From Bacteroidota bacterium (lineage in GTDB: Bacteria; Bacteroidota; Bacteroidia; Flavobacteriales_F; PHOS-HE28): a stretch of DNA of 44,083 bases. The DNA lies in contig JAFDZG010000068.1 in NCBI GenBank assembly GCA_018267065.1, positions 1 to 44,083 of the forward strand, given 5' to 3'. The number at the start of each line of letters is the position of its first letter. Positions within the stretch are counted from its first letter, which is position 1. The position numbers and the translations under genes were made by a program. The notes beneath the pieces are model-generated. The model had not been told where the DNA came from and made no database searches. It saw only the letters and a list, made by a program, of their open reading frames with translations. Positions 15,297-24,091 of this stretch are shown piece by piece.

Positions 15297-15784
15297 ACGA
15301 ACCACCTGCCTCCCGCATCTTGGACCTGGTGGGCGCACAGCGCATGGCGCACGTGTGGCGCCTGAAAAGCGACCGCATCGTGTTCACCAACGGCGTGTTC
15401 GACATCCTGCACCGGGGCCATGCCACTTATTTGGAACAGGCGGCTGCCTTGGGGCACCGGCTCATTGTGGGCGTGAACAGCGATGCCAGCGTGAAGCGCT
15501 TGGGCAAGGGGAGCGACCGTCCATTGAACCCGGAAGCCGACCGTGCCGCTGTGATCGCCGCGCTGCGCTGCGTGGATGCCGTGGTGATCTTCGGGGAAGA
15601 CACCCCTTTGGGGCTGATCCAAGCCATCGGGCCGGACGTGCTGGCAAAAGGCGGCGACTGGACAGTGGATCAGATCGTGGGCGGGGAATACGTGAAGGGA
15701 TACGGCGGCCAGGTGGTCTCCATCCCCTTGGTGCAAGGCCTTTCCACCACGGCGCTCGTGGAGCGCATCCGGCATGGCGGCTAA
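15293..15784 (+). CDS. rfaE2: D-glycero-beta-D-manno-heptose 1-phosphate adenylyltransferase
   Basis: Transfers AMP to heptose-1-phosphate to make ADP-heptose for LPS core. The 163-residue protein equals the C-terminal cytidylyltransferase-type domain of HldE; the kinase domain is absent, as in the split RfaE2 form. NGVFDILHRGH carries the HxGH nucleotidyl-transfer motif (His40, His43), with GVNSDASVKRLGKG and RPLNPEADRAAVIAAL following. LAKGGDWTVDQIVGG and QGLSTTALVERI are typical of the family. The start overlaps the upstream stop, and the 3' end overlaps radA by 11 bases, so the five genes form one tightly packed operon. Confidence 0.94.
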   Translation: MNEPPASRILDLVGAQRMAHVWRLKSDRIVFTNGVFDILHRGHATYLEQAAALGHRLIVGVNSDASVKRLGKGSDRPLNPEADRAAVIAALRCVDAVVIFGEDTPLGLIQAIGPDVLAKGGDWTVDQIVGGEYVKGYGGQVVSIPLVQGLSTTALVERIRHGG

Positions 15785-17153
15785 GGTCCGTTCCCAATTC
15801 GTGTGCGGCAACTGCGGCACCGCCTATGCCCAATGGATGGGCCAATGCGGCAACTGCAAACAGTGGAACACCCTGGTGGAAGAAGTGCGCGACCGCGTGG
15901 AGGAACGGCGCGGCACGCCCGCCAGCCTGCGCCAGCGCGACCAGCGGCCCGTGGCCATGGCGGAGATCAGCGCCGAGGACGGGCCCCGCATCCTGCTGGG
16001 CGACCGTGAGCTGGACCGTGTGCTGGGCGGCGGCATCGTGCCCGGGTCGTTGATCCTGATCGGCGGCGACCCCGGCATCGGCAAAAGCACCCTGATGCTG
16101 CAGGCCGCCCTGCGCTCCCCAGGGCTCACCACGCTGTACATCAGCGGCGAGGAAAGTGCCCAGCAGGTGAAGATGCGCGGCGAACGGCTCGTGGCGGACC
16201 AAGGAGCCGCACCGGGTGAATCCTGCTTCATCCTTACCGAGACCAACACGCAGCACATCTTTCGGCAGATCGAGGAACTGCAGCCCGACCTGGTGGTGGT
16301 GGACAGCATCCAGACCCTGCACACAGCGGCACTCGACGGCAGTCCGGGCAGCGTGGGCCAAGTGCGGGAATGCACCAGTGAGCTGATGCGCTTCGCCAAA
16401 GGCATGAACATCCCCATGGTGCTCATTGGCCACATCACCAAGGACGGTGCCATTGCAGGGCCGAAAGTGCTGGAGCACATGGTGGATTGCGTGCTTCAGT
16501 TTGAAGGCGACCGCAACCACGCCTACCGCCTGCTGCGCCCCCTGAAGAACCGCTTCGGCAGCACCAACGAACTGGGCATCTACGAGATGCGGGGCAGTGG
16601 GCTGGCCATTGTGGAAGACCCCAGCCAAGTGTTGCTGGGCGACCGCGGACCCCGGCCCAGCGGTGTGTGCGTGGCCGCCACGCTGGAAGGGATGCGCCCG
16701 TTGTTGGTGGAAGTGCAGGCCCTGGTAAGCTCCGCGGTCTACGGCACACCGCAGCGCAGCGCCACCGGCTTCGACCTGCGCCGCATGAACATGCTGCTGG
16801 CCGTGCTGGAAAAGCGGTGTGGCTTTCGCTTGGGCCAGAAGGACGTGTTCCTGAACCTGGCCGGCGGCTTCCGCGTGGAGGAACCCGCCATCGACCTGGC
16901 CGTGGTATGCGCGGTGCTGGGCAGCAATGCCGACATTCCCGTGCCCATGGACTGTTGTTTTGCCGGGGAAGTGGGCTTGACCGGCGAGGTGAGGCCCGTT
17001 ACCCGCACCGAACAGCGCATCGCCGAAGCCTCGAAGCTGGGCTTTTCCAGGATATTTGTGCCGAAGGGCACCAAAGGCTTGCCAAAAAGCGGCCCCATCG
17101 AGGTGGTGCCCGTGGGGAGGGTGGATGAAGTGCTGGGCCAGTTGTTCGGCTAA
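15774..17153 (+). CDS. radA: DNA repair protein RadA
   Basis: A RecA-like ATPase that drives branch migration during recombinational repair. The 459-residue protein has, in order: an N-terminal C4 zinc finger (Cys11, Cys14, Cys25, Cys28), Walker A GGDPGIGKST near residue 97, and Walker B VVVDSIQT. The RadA-specific KNRFGSTNE near 256 and a C-terminal Lon-protease-like domain (LNLAGGFRVEEPAIDLAVV, CFAGEVGLTGEVRPV) complete it. Length and domain order are normal. It is the last gene of the panC operon. The next 190 bases hold no supported gene on this strand. Confidence 0.97.
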   Translation: MAAKVRSQFVCGNCGTAYAQWMGQCGNCKQWNTLVEEVRDRVEERRGTPASLRQRDQRPVAMAEISAEDGPRILLGDRELDRVLGGGIVPGSLILIGGDPGIGKSTLMLQAALRSPGLTTLYISGEESAQQVKMRGERLVADQGAAPGESCFILTETNTQHIFRQIEELQPDLVVVDSIQTLHTAALDGSPGSVGQVRECTSELMRFAKGMNIPMVLIGHITKDGAIAGPKVLEHMVDCVLQFEGDRNHAYRLLRPLKNRFGSTNELGIYEMRGSGLAIVEDPSQVLLGDRGPRPSGVCVAATLEGMRPLLVEVQALVSSAVYGTPQRSATGFDLRRMNMLLAVLEKRCGFRLGQKDVFLNLAGGFRVEEPAIDLAVVCAVLGSNADIPVPMDCCFAGEVGLTGEVRPVTRTEQRIAEASKLGFSRIFVPKGTKGLPKSGPIEVVPVGRVDEVLGQLFG

Positions 17154-17299
17154 GCCGGATCAACGCCGGGAAGGCACTGCCCCACGGCGTTTGTCCATAA
17201 CCAGCACGTAACGGATCTCCCGTTGATGCATGTCCGTGGAATGGGAAACCAGCAAGTGCCGAAGCCCGTCGCCGGCCTTGCCGCTGAACGCCGTACACA

Positions 17300-17324
17300 C
17301 CAAGCAAACCCCGCCGAAGCGGGG
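17300..17324 (-). terminator. UUCG hairpin terminator downstream of the small gene at 17345
   Basis: On the minus strand ccccgc-ttcg-gcggg plus g (17324-17309) is a perfect 6-bp stem with the very stable TTCG loop, followed by tttgcttgg. The T run is short, so termination strength is uncertain. Confidence 0.55.
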
Positions 17325-17344
17325 CACGGCTGAATTCGTTTGCA

Positions 17345-17608
17345 TCAAACTGCCTTGCGCAATTGGATCGGTTGCACCATGGACCGTTCACCGTCCAGTA
17401 CCATCAACACCAGGTCCCGTTCCCGGAGGTCCGCCAAGCGGATCCGCGTCACGGGCCCCTTCACCTCCCCGGTCACCAAAATGTTGCCGTCGTTGGTGCA
17501 AAGATCAAAGAGCGCATCCGCCGTGCCCGGCTCATAGTCGAACATCAGCAGTTGCTCCAAGCGATCGACGCGGACGCGCAATTCACCGGTTTGTTCCCTG
17601 TTGCCCAT
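17345..17608 (-). CDS. Small protein resembling a solitary T9SS sorting domain
   Basis: An 87-residue protein from the ATG at 17608. The segment TADALFDLCTNDGNILVTGE, then VTRIRLADLRERDLVLMVLDG and VQPIQLRKAV, has the strand-turn layout of the T9SS type A sorting domain (paired strands, a DL-x5-LVLMV strand, and a final IQLRK). However, there is no signal peptide and no cargo domain. The resemblance is by eye and may only reflect a similar beta-sandwich. A 7-bp inverted repeat (gcgtgga/tccacgc, 17612-17618/17628-17634) lies just upstream of the start, and a UUCG hairpin lies just downstream. Function unknown. Confidence 0.55.
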   Translation of the reverse strand: MGNREQTGELRVRVDRLEQLLMFDYEPGTADALFDLCTNDGNILVTGEVKGPVTRIRLADLRERDLVLMVLDGERSMVQPIQLRKAV

Positions 17609-17960
17609 GGTGCGTGGAATTTGATGCTCCACGCTGCTACGAAGCACAAGGAAAAATGTTCCGGTCAGATGCGTGGCTCAGTTCCCCAGATCATTGAAGA
17701 TCCAGTTCGGCATGGTTGCGGGGAGGGTAAGCCTGCGGTTCATGGCATGTGTTTTTTTATGCAACACGAAACTAACGCAGGCCCGCAGCGGCGCGCCCGC
17801 AAGAACGAGCAACGGTGCATTCCCGGCCATCAATGGGGTCCCGGGCCATGGGCGGAAATCCTGGTCCGATCTTCCTTCCGTTGGCCTGAACCTACCGTTC
17901 GTGGCTTTGCCAGCCCCGCCGCTGCATACCTTGGCCTACCTTCCCGGCAAACGAAGAACG
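17609..17960. other. 352-base intergenic region between divergent genes
   Basis: No supported gene. It holds an inverted repeat gcgtgga/tccacgc (17612-17634) near the leftward gene, and two -7-like boxes, TACCTTGG (17927-17934) and TACCTTCC (17937-17944), 17-27 bases before the response-regulator start. The rest shows nothing recognisable. Confidence 0.6.
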
Positions 17961-18719
17961 ATGGCCATGCGCGCACTGATCGTGGATGATGAGGCGGACG
18001 CCCGTGACAACCTGCGCCTGATGCTGGAGGAACACTGCCCTGAAGTGACCGTGGTCGGTATGGCAGCCAGCGCCGAAGCGGCCCGCGACCTGATCGCAAC
18101 GGAAGATCCCGATGCCCTCTTCCTGGACATCAAAATGCCCGGCGAGGACGGCTTCTCCCTGCTGCGCTCACTTCCGCTGCCGCACATTCCGGTGATCTTC
18201 ACCACGGCGTATGACGAGTATGCGCTGCGCGCCTTCAAGGAAAATGCCTTGGACTATTTGGAAAAGCCGATCGATCCGGAGGAGTTGGAACGCGCCGTGG
18301 GCAAGCTGGCCCGGTTGCTGGGCGACCCCGGGGAAATGATGCGGCGCGGAGACAGCCTGCAGTCCCTGATGAGCGACCCTGCCTCACCGTTGAGCACCCG
18401 CATGGCCGTTCCCAGCAGGGACGGCCTGGTGTTGCTGCGCCATGAGGACATCCTGTACCTGGAGGCCAGCGACAGCTACACGGTGGTGCATGTCAAGGAC
18501 GGCAAGCGGACCATCAGCAGCAAGCACATCCGGGTGTTCGAAACAAACCTGGACCCCAAGAAATTCTTCCGTGTGCACAAGTCTTACATCATCAATTTGG
18601 AGCATTTGCGAAGCTTCAGCCGGAGCGAGGGCAACATGGCGGTGCTGGACAACGGCGCACTGGTCCCCGTGAGCCGGCGCCGCCTGCCCGAACTGCTGGC
18701 GATGATCAACACCTTTTGA
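17961..18719 (+). CDS. LytTR-family DNA-binding response regulator
   Basis: A 252-residue transcription regulator. Residues 1-120 are a receiver domain: acidic pocket DDE at 9-11, phosphoacceptor Asp56 in LFLDIKMPGEDG, FTTAYDEYALRAF, and the conserved Lys in YLEKPID. Residues ~145-250 are a LytTR DNA-binding domain (ILYLEASDSYTVVHVKDG, KKFFRVHKSYIINLEH, VPVSRRR). A second in-frame ATG at 17967 is possible. The last bases overlap the kinase gene start (TTGA), so regulator and kinase are translated together and are almost certainly cognate partners. The target genes are not evident. Confidence 0.95.
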   Translation: MAMRALIVDDEADARDNLRLMLEEHCPEVTVVGMAASAEAARDLIATEDPDALFLDIKMPGEDGFSLLRSLPLPHIPVIFTTAYDEYALRAFKENALDYLEKPIDPEELERAVGKLARLLGDPGEMMRRGDSLQSLMSDPASPLSTRMAVPSRDGLVLLRHEDILYLEASDSYTVVHVKDGKRTISSKHIRVFETNLDPKKFFRVHKSYIINLEHLRSFSRSEGNMAVLDNGALVPVSRRRLPELLAMINTF

Positions 18720-21700
18720 CCGTGGTGCACAACAGGCGGGAAGCCGATGGCCGGCAGGCAGGCGCGCTGCGCCAACTGCTTATGGCGGCACTGATCTTGG
18801 TGCTCCCCCCGTTGCACGCACAGCAATACGGGTTCACCGTGTTCGGCCCGCGCGATGGCCTTGCCCAAAGCCAGGTGCGGTGCATGGCCCAGGATAAAAG
18901 CGGCTACCTCTGGTTCGGCACGCTGGGCGGCGCCAGCCGCTTTGATGGGCTTGACTTCACCAACTTCGGCCTGCGCAACGGCCTGCCGGATGCGCAGGTG
19001 AACGCGATCCTCGCCGCCAAGGACGGCACAGTTTGGCTGGGCTGCGGGCCCTTTCTCGTCCACTTTGACGGAAGGACCATGCACAACGTGGCCTTGCCGG
19101 CCATCAAGCCGGAAAGCCGCATCCTCGCCCTGGCGGAAGGAAGCGACGGCACCCTCTATGCAGGCACCGACGGTGCCGGGCTGCTCCAGGTGCAGCACGG
19201 GAAAGCCACGCCCGCCACAGGTTGGCCCGTGGACACGGCCACATCCGTTCGCGCCCTTCTGGCCCTGCCCGGCGGTGATCTGGTGGCGGGGCTGCGGAAC
19301 GGCTTGCTCCGCCACAATGCCAAAGGTTGGTCCACCATGGCAGTGCCGTTCACCGCGCCGGTAAGCGCATTGGCGGTTGCCCCGGACGGGGCAATTTGGG
19401 CGGGCACCTACGGCGATGGTGCTTGGCGTTTGGGTCCTGATGGCACTTCAACGGCGTACAACGAAAAAAACGGGTTGCTGCAGAACAACGTGCGCTCCCT
19501 GCTCATCGACCGCCGGGGGCGGCTTTGGGCCGGCACCAAGTTCGGCGCGAACCTGTTGGAGGAGGGGCGCCTGCGGACTTTCACCGTGCACCAAGGCATG
19601 CCAAACGACAATGTGTGGAGCTTGTTCCAGGACGATGGCGGAGGAATCTGGATAGGCACTGACGGCGCCGGCGTGCTGCGCTATGCGGGCGCCTCCTTTG
19701 TGACCTACACCGTCACAGAAGGCCTGTGCAGCGACCTGGTGATGTGCCTTGCGGGCGACCGGCAAGGCGACCTGTGGCTTGGCACGTATGGCAACGGCGT
19801 ATGCCGGATGGACGGCATGGCACAAGTGAACACGCTGGACGGGCTGCCCAACAACACCGTTTGGAGTGCTTTGGAGGACACCGACGGCTCGCTCTGGTTC
19901 GGCACAAGCGACGGGCTGTGCCACATCCTCAATGGCGTGGTGGTCCCGCTGGATTCCGCACAGCAGCTCCGCGGGCAACGTGTGCTCGCCTTGTACCGCG
20001 ACCCTTCAGGCACCTTGTGGTGCGGCACCCGCGACGGTGTATTCCTGATCCATGGCGACGGAACCGTGGAACTGCGGCAAGCGATGAACGGCTCCCCTTT
20101 GCGCGGTGTGCGCAACATCCGCAGCGGTGCCGGCGGCAGCATCTGGCTGGCATCCGACCTGGGCGCCGTGCACATTGCCCCGGATGGAACGGCCAAGCTG
20201 TTCACCACCAAGGACGGGTTGAGCCACAACACGGTGTTCTGCCTGGAATTCGATGCCCAAGGGCGCACTTGGATGGGCACGTCCAACGGGTTGACCTGCT
20301 ACGACAAGGGCCATTTTACGCGGGTCGACCTTGGCGAGGACTTCGGCTCCAATTACGTAGGCCTGCTGGTGAAGGACAGCGGAAATTCGCTCTGGGCCGG
20401 CACGAACAACGGGCTCTTCCAGTTCAACCCGGACAGCCTGCTGGCCAACCCTGCATCCGCACGGCACATCACGGAAGAGGACGGCCTGCGCGGGCTGGAA
20501 TGCAATCTCAACGCCGGCTTCCTGGACGGCGCGGGGCGCTTGTTCTTCGGCACCAATGCAGGCTTGGTGCTGCACGACCCCGCCAAGCCCTCCCTGCGCT
20601 CGGACCCGCCGGCCCCCGTAACCCACATCACAGGCATCAGCAGTTTCATGGTGCCCATTCCGGGTTCGGACAGTTTGGGCATCGGTGCAGGGCCCACGGT
20701 TCCGCTGGAGGTGGCCTACAGGAAAAACCACCTGACCTTCAACTACACCGCCATTGCCCTCACCAACGGTCGCCATGTGCGCTTTCAATACCGCTTGGAC
20801 GGCTTTGACGCGGACTGGCTGCCCGCCACCGAAGCGCGTTTTGCCAGCTATTCCAACTTGCCGCATGGCCGCTACACCTTTGAGGTCCGCGCCGCCGACC
20901 GCAGGGGGCGTTGGGGGCCTGAAGCACGCATCGCGTTCAACATCACCCCGCCTTTTTGGCTTCGGTGGTGGTTCTTTGGCCTGTGCGCGTTGGCCCTGGC
21001 AGGCATGTTGGCGGGCATTGCCCGCTTCCGCGCGTTGCGCCGGGCACGGGCCGAGAAAACACGCACCTTGATCCTGCGCTCGCGGATGTTGCAGCTTGAA
21101 CAACAGGCCCTGAACGCCAACATGAACCGGCACTTCATCTTCAACGCCCTGAACAGCATCCAGTACAGCATCAATCGGCAGGACCGTGCCATGGCGAACA
21201 AATACCTCACCAGTTTCGCCAAGTTGATCCGCAAGAACTTGGATGCCAGTGAAAGCGACACCACCACCTTGGCCGAAGAGCTTGCCCGCCTGGAACTGTA
21301 CCTGGTGCTGGAGCACATGCGGTTCAAGGACAAATTCCAGTATGCGATCACCGTATCGCCCGGCGTGGACACCCAAGCGGTGAAGATCCCCGCAATGATG
21401 CTGCAACCCTACGTGGAAAACAGCATTTGGCACGGCATTCTGCCCCTGGCGCGCCCGGGGCGGGTGGAAATCAGCGTGGACCGTACCACCGAAGGCCGCA
21501 CAAGGGTGCGCGTAACGGACGATGGCATTGGCATCGACCAAAGCGTGGGCCGCAAGAACGGCGGGGAAAACGACCACATTTCCCGCGGCATAGAGATCAC
21601 CAAAGGACGGGCGGACGTACTGCGCAAGCTGAATTTGGCGGACATCCGCATACAAGGACCGGAACAACTGGGCGGGGCCCATGGCAGCCAAGGCACCCAG

Positions 21701-21769
21701 GTGATCATCGACCTGCCTTCCGGGTCGCCAATTGCCAACCAGGCACCGGATTTGCATTCCGCGCATTGA
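18716..21769 (+). CDS. Sensor histidine kinase with two-component beta-propeller and Y_Y_Y domains
   Basis: A 1017-residue membrane kinase partnered with the upstream LytTR regulator. After a signal peptide (ending LVLPPLHAQ) come about 12 propeller repeats with the W-x-G-T signature (LWFGTLGG, IWAGTYGDG, IWIGTDGAG, LWLGTYGNG, LWAGTNNG). They build a periplasmic sensor to about residue 650, followed by a Y_Y_Y domain (FQYRLDGFDADW, LPHGRYTFEVRA) and one transmembrane helix near 745-770. The cytoplasmic part is the LytS type: phosphorylated His806 in NRHFIFNALNSIQ, N-box QPYVENSIWHG and G-box DDGIGID. The start is a TTG overlapping the regulator stop; the in-frame ATG at 18782 would leave a signal peptide without positive charge. 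Part of a palindromic repeat (18750-18762) lies in the N-terminal coding region. Confidence 0.93.
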   Translation: MTVVHNRREADGRQAGALRQLLMAALILVLPPLHAQQYGFTVFGPRDGLAQSQVRCMAQDKSGYLWFGTLGGASRFDGLDFTNFGLRNGLPDAQVNAILAAKDGTVWLGCGPFLVHFDGRTMHNVALPAIKPESRILALAEGSDGTLYAGTDGAGLLQVQHGKATPATGWPVDTATSVRALLALPGGDLVAGLRNGLLRHNAKGWSTMAVPFTAPVSALAVAPDGAIWAGTYGDGAWRLGPDGTSTAYNEKNGLLQNNVRSLLIDRRGRLWAGTKFGANLLEEGRLRTFTVHQGMPNDNVWSLFQDDGGGIWIGTDGAGVLRYAGASFVTYTVTEGLCSDLVMCLAGDRQGDLWLGTYGNGVCRMDGMAQVNTLDGLPNNTVWSALEDTDGSLWFGTSDGLCHILNGVVVPLDSAQQLRGQRVLALYRDPSGTLWCGTRDGVFLIHGDGTVELRQAMNGSPLRGVRNIRSGAGGSIWLASDLGAVHIAPDGTAKLFTTKDGLSHNTVFCLEFDAQGRTWMGTSNGLTCYDKGHFTRVDLGEDFGSNYVGLLVKDSGNSLWAGTNNGLFQFNPDSLLANPASARHITEEDGLRGLECNLNAGFLDGAGRLFFGTNAGLVLHDPAKPSLRSDPPAPVTHITGISSFMVPIPGSDSLGIGAGPTVPLEVAYRKNHLTFNYTAIALTNGRHVRFQYRLDGFDADWLPATEARFASYSNLPHGRYTFEVRAADRRGRWGPEARIAFNITPPFWLRWWFFGLCALALAGMLAGIARFRALRRARAEKTRTLILRSRMLQLEQQALNANMNRHFIFNALNSIQYSINRQDRAMANKYLTSFAKLIRKNLDASESDTTTLAEELARLELYLVLEHMRFKDKFQYAITVSPGVDTQAVKIPAMMLQPYVENSIWHGILPLARPGRVEISVDRTTEGRTRVRVTDDGIGIDQSVGRKNGGENDHISRGIEITKGRADVLRKLNLADIRIQGPEQLGGAHGSQGTQVIIDLPSGSPIANQAPDLHSAH
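18750..18770. repeat. Half palindrome plus flank of the CCTGCC repeat family in kinase N-terminus
   Basis: gccggcaggcagg (18750-18762) followed by cgcgctgc repeats the right arm and flank of the 4754 palindrome. It encodes GRQAGAL in the n-region of the kinase signal peptide. Confidence 0.6.
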
Positions 21770-21782
21770 TCGCTTACATTTG
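21752..21782 (+). promoter_or_regulatory. Promoter TTG-N20-TACATTTG, giving a leaderless message
   Basis: TTG at 21752-21754, 20 bases, then TACATTTG at 21775-21782 match the consensus fully. The ATG at 21789 is at the expected transcription start, about seven bases after the box. The promoter lies inside and just after the kinase 3' end. Confidence 0.7.
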
Positions 21783-21788
21783 TTCCGC

Positions 21789-22046
21789 ATGTTGTCCCCT
21801 TTGCGCACATCATCCCTGTTCCTCCCGGCATTGGCAGCACTGTTGTTGCTCATGGCCACGGGGTGTGCCAAGGAAGAAGTGGTGGCACCGTGTGCCGCAC
21901 ACAACACGGCAAAGCAGGAAGTGAGGCCGGGCCAAGGCAATGGCAATGGAACCGTGGACACGGGGAACGGCACGAATGGAAACTCCCCCATCACGGATGA
22001 TGGGGACGACATTGGTGACAACGAGCGCACTTCCTCGCCGAAATAG
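21789..22046 (+). CDS. Small lipoprotein, Gly/Asn- and Asp-rich
   Basis: An 85-residue predicted lipoprotein. MLSPLRTSSLFLPALAALLL ends in the lipobox MATGC, with Cys near residue 27 followed by AKEE. The mature part is low complexity: QGNGNGTVDTGNGTNGNS, then an acidic DDGDDIGDNE tail. This suggests a flexible, solvent-exposed, possibly cation-binding chain. A longer frame from 21732 is ruled out by the promoter, which ends at 21782. It follows the kinase by 19 bases but has its own promoter and a strong terminator, so it is probably an independent single-gene unit. Function unknown. Confidence 0.75.
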   Translation: MLSPLRTSSLFLPALAALLLLMATGCAKEEVVAPCAAHNTAKQEVRPGQGNGNGTVDTGNGTNGNSPITDDGDDIGDNERTSSPK

Positions 22047-22064
22047 ACGCCGCTATTTTCAAGG

Positions 22065-22093
22065 ATGAAAGCCCGGACAACCGGGCTTTTTCA
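22065..22093 (+). terminator. Rho-independent terminator after the small lipoprotein
   Basis: aagcccgg (22069-22076), loop acaa, ccgggctt (22081-22088), then ttttcat. Flanking gatga/tcat pairs could extend the stem. It lies 22 bases past the stop. Confidence 0.9.
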
Positions 22094-22196
22094 TGCCCTT
22101 ATTTGCCGTTGCTGCACCGCATCGCACCGTTCCCCGCACTGGCAATACTGGGAGGGCCGGAAGTACCCCATCTTCCGGAAACGAACCCCCGTTGCC

Positions 22197-23786
22197 ATGC
22201 CCAGCCAGCCCCAAGACCACGTTTACCGGTTGATCCATACCATGACGCGGGCCGAAAAGCGCTACTTCAAGGTGTACTGCGCCCGCCACATTTCCAACGG
22301 GCAAGGCATCCACACGGAACTCTTCGATGCCATTGGGGGCATGGCGCAGTACGATGAACAAGCACTGCGCCGCCAATTTCCGGGAGCCGCCTTCATGCGC
22401 CGGTTCCCCATTACCAAGCGCCGCCTGTATGAAGCGCTGCTGAACAGCCTGGACGCCTTCCATGCCGAGAATTCAGCAGAAGACAAATTGCGGCGCCTGC
22501 TTCACCATGTGGAAGTGCTGTTCAGCAAGGCACTCTATGCAGATGCCTCCAAGGTGCTGGGCAGCGCACGCAGCTTGGCCCGGGCCAATGACAAACAAGC
22601 CCTGCTGCTGCAGGTGACCGAATGGGAACGGCGGATCATGGAACGCGGCAACTATGCGGACGTTACGGACGCCGACCTGCGGGACCGTGCGGAAAAAGTG
22701 GATGGCCTGATGCTGGAATGGCAAGAGATGGAACAACTCTGGCGGATCAAAAGCAGCATCTTCCGGTTGATCTACCGCAGCGGACAAGCTCCCGGACCAC
22801 GGGAAATGGCAGCGGTGGAAATCTTGTCCCAGGAACCCCTGCTTGCCAAGAACGCCGCCCTGCGATCGATCCGGGCCCGGTTCCTGCACCACCACGTGCG
22901 CAGTGCGCTGGCCTATGCACGCAATGACTTGAAGGCATGCGAAAAGGAATTGACCGCATGCGCAAGCCTGATCCAGGCCGAAGAGGCCCAATTCCGCTCC
23001 GAACCCGACCTGTCCTTGGGCGTAATGGGCAACCTGGCACATGTGCGCATGCGCCTTGGCCGCCATGAGGAGGCCTTGGACGGATTCCGTGAATTCCGCA
23101 AGTTGCCATTGATGCTGTCCACGGCTCCAAGCCCGGACCTTCAGATGAAGCTCTTCGTGATGGGCGGCAGTTTGGAGCTTTCCGTGCTATGCACCAAAGG
23201 TGAGTTCATCAAGGCAACGGAACGGCTTGCCGACCTGGAGGAAGGACTGGCCCAATATGGCCCCCGTGCCAGCACGGTGCGCCGGGCCGAATTGGAACTG
23301 CAGGCCGCATATGCCTGCTTTGGCGCGGGCCAGCATGAGCGCGCGCTGCGCTGGTGCAACAGGTTGCTGAACGAACCGGGGATCGAAGCGCACCAAGAGC
23401 TTCACACGCTGGGCCGCATGCTGAACGTGGCCGTTCTAATGGAGCTGGGCAAAACGGCCCTGTTGGACTATGTGGCACGCAACACACGCCGTTTCCACAA
23501 ACAGCATGGTTCCACGTTTGCCATGGAAGCACTGTTGCTGGGACATGCACATGCAATGGCAAAAACGAAGGATGTACCAACGCGGTACGCTCTTTGGTCC
23601 GGACTGGCCGGCCAAATTGCAGCACTGGCGAAGGATGTCAGGGAAGCCACTGTGCTGGACCACATCGATCTGTTGTCCTGGGCACAAGGGCACGCCGATG
23701 ACAGGCCCTTCCACGAGCTTGTAAAAGGCCGGTGGGCGACCAAGGCAATGCCCGGCAAGCCCGCGCGAAGCAAGCATGCCGCCTGA
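22197..23786 (+). CDS. Conserved alpha-helical repeat protein of unknown function
   Basis: A 529-residue, almost entirely helical protein without signal peptide or membrane segment. It begins HVYRLIHTMTRAEKRYFKVY, a start shared by a family of Bacteroidota proteins of similar length. Later parts look like degenerate TPR/helical hairpins: LGVMGNLAHVRMRLGRHEEALDGF, RAELELQAAYACFGAGQHERALRWC and GRMLNVAVLMELGKTALL. The C-terminus is basic. A scaffold or protein-binding role is inferred from the fold only. The ATG at 22197 is the last plausible start before the conserved block; the frame upstream (from 22065) covers the terminator hairpin and is unlikely to be translated. Confidence 0.75.
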   Translation: MPSQPQDHVYRLIHTMTRAEKRYFKVYCARHISNGQGIHTELFDAIGGMAQYDEQALRRQFPGAAFMRRFPITKRRLYEALLNSLDAFHAENSAEDKLRRLLHHVEVLFSKALYADASKVLGSARSLARANDKQALLLQVTEWERRIMERGNYADVTDADLRDRAEKVDGLMLEWQEMEQLWRIKSSIFRLIYRSGQAPGPREMAAVEILSQEPLLAKNAALRSIRARFLHHHVRSALAYARNDLKACEKELTACASLIQAEEAQFRSEPDLSLGVMGNLAHVRMRLGRHEEALDGFREFRKLPLMLSTAPSPDLQMKLFVMGGSLELSVLCTKGEFIKATERLADLEEGLAQYGPRASTVRRAELELQAAYACFGAGQHERALRWCNRLLNEPGIEAHQELHTLGRMLNVAVLMELGKTALLDYVARNTRRFHKQHGSTFAMEALLLGHAHAMAKTKDVPTRYALWSGLAGQIAALAKDVREATVLDHIDLLSWAQGHADDRPFHELVKGRWATKAMPGKPARSKHAA

Positions 23787-23909
23787 CGCGGTTGGTTGAT
23801 GCCACCTGCGCCTTTAGGTAACCTCCAATAAAACCCCATTCCGGCGGCATCGGTGGTTCGCACCATCCTGCGGCAAGCAACATCGTTCGAGGTTATTAAG
23901 AGGCCCCCC

Positions 23910-24051
23910 TTCTATACCGGTCCATCTGCTTGCCCTCTTTCCGGATGAGTTCCCAGCGGAACAAGTTCCGTGGGCCCTGCTACGCAGCTTGTTCCGTATA
24001 TCGACCTCCGAAAATGCTTCATCCCGCTCACGGGAGACCGCAGCGCACCTC
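23910..24051 (-). repeat. Dispersed two-block repeat, copy A
   Basis: Read on the minus strand, block 1 (24051-23999) and block 2 (23957-23910) match 42132-42184 and 42226-42273 at roughly 80% identity with the same ~41-base spacing. Block 1 holds the hairpin tcccg-tgag-cggga. Between the blocks, ggaacaag/cttgttcc forms an 8-bp stem; the other copy has an unrelated sequence there that can also pair (cgcatc/gatacg, one mismatch). The element fills most of the 305 bases between the helical-repeat gene and the mannosidase gene; no gene is supported here. Confidence 0.75.
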
Positions 24052-24091
24052 ATGTCCGGCCTTGAACGCTTAGGTGGTATTTCTTTGCTAC

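Noticed and set aside
17160-17348. 62-residue minus-strand frame overlapping the stop of the gene at 17345
   Set aside because: A TGATG overlap makes it tempting, but a UUCG hairpin terminator (17309-17324) lies near its start, so it is more likely untranslated 3' sequence.
20006-22030. 674-residue open frame opposite the sensor kinase
   Set aside because: It covers the kinase catalytic region in reverse; no conserved motif, start context or promoter.
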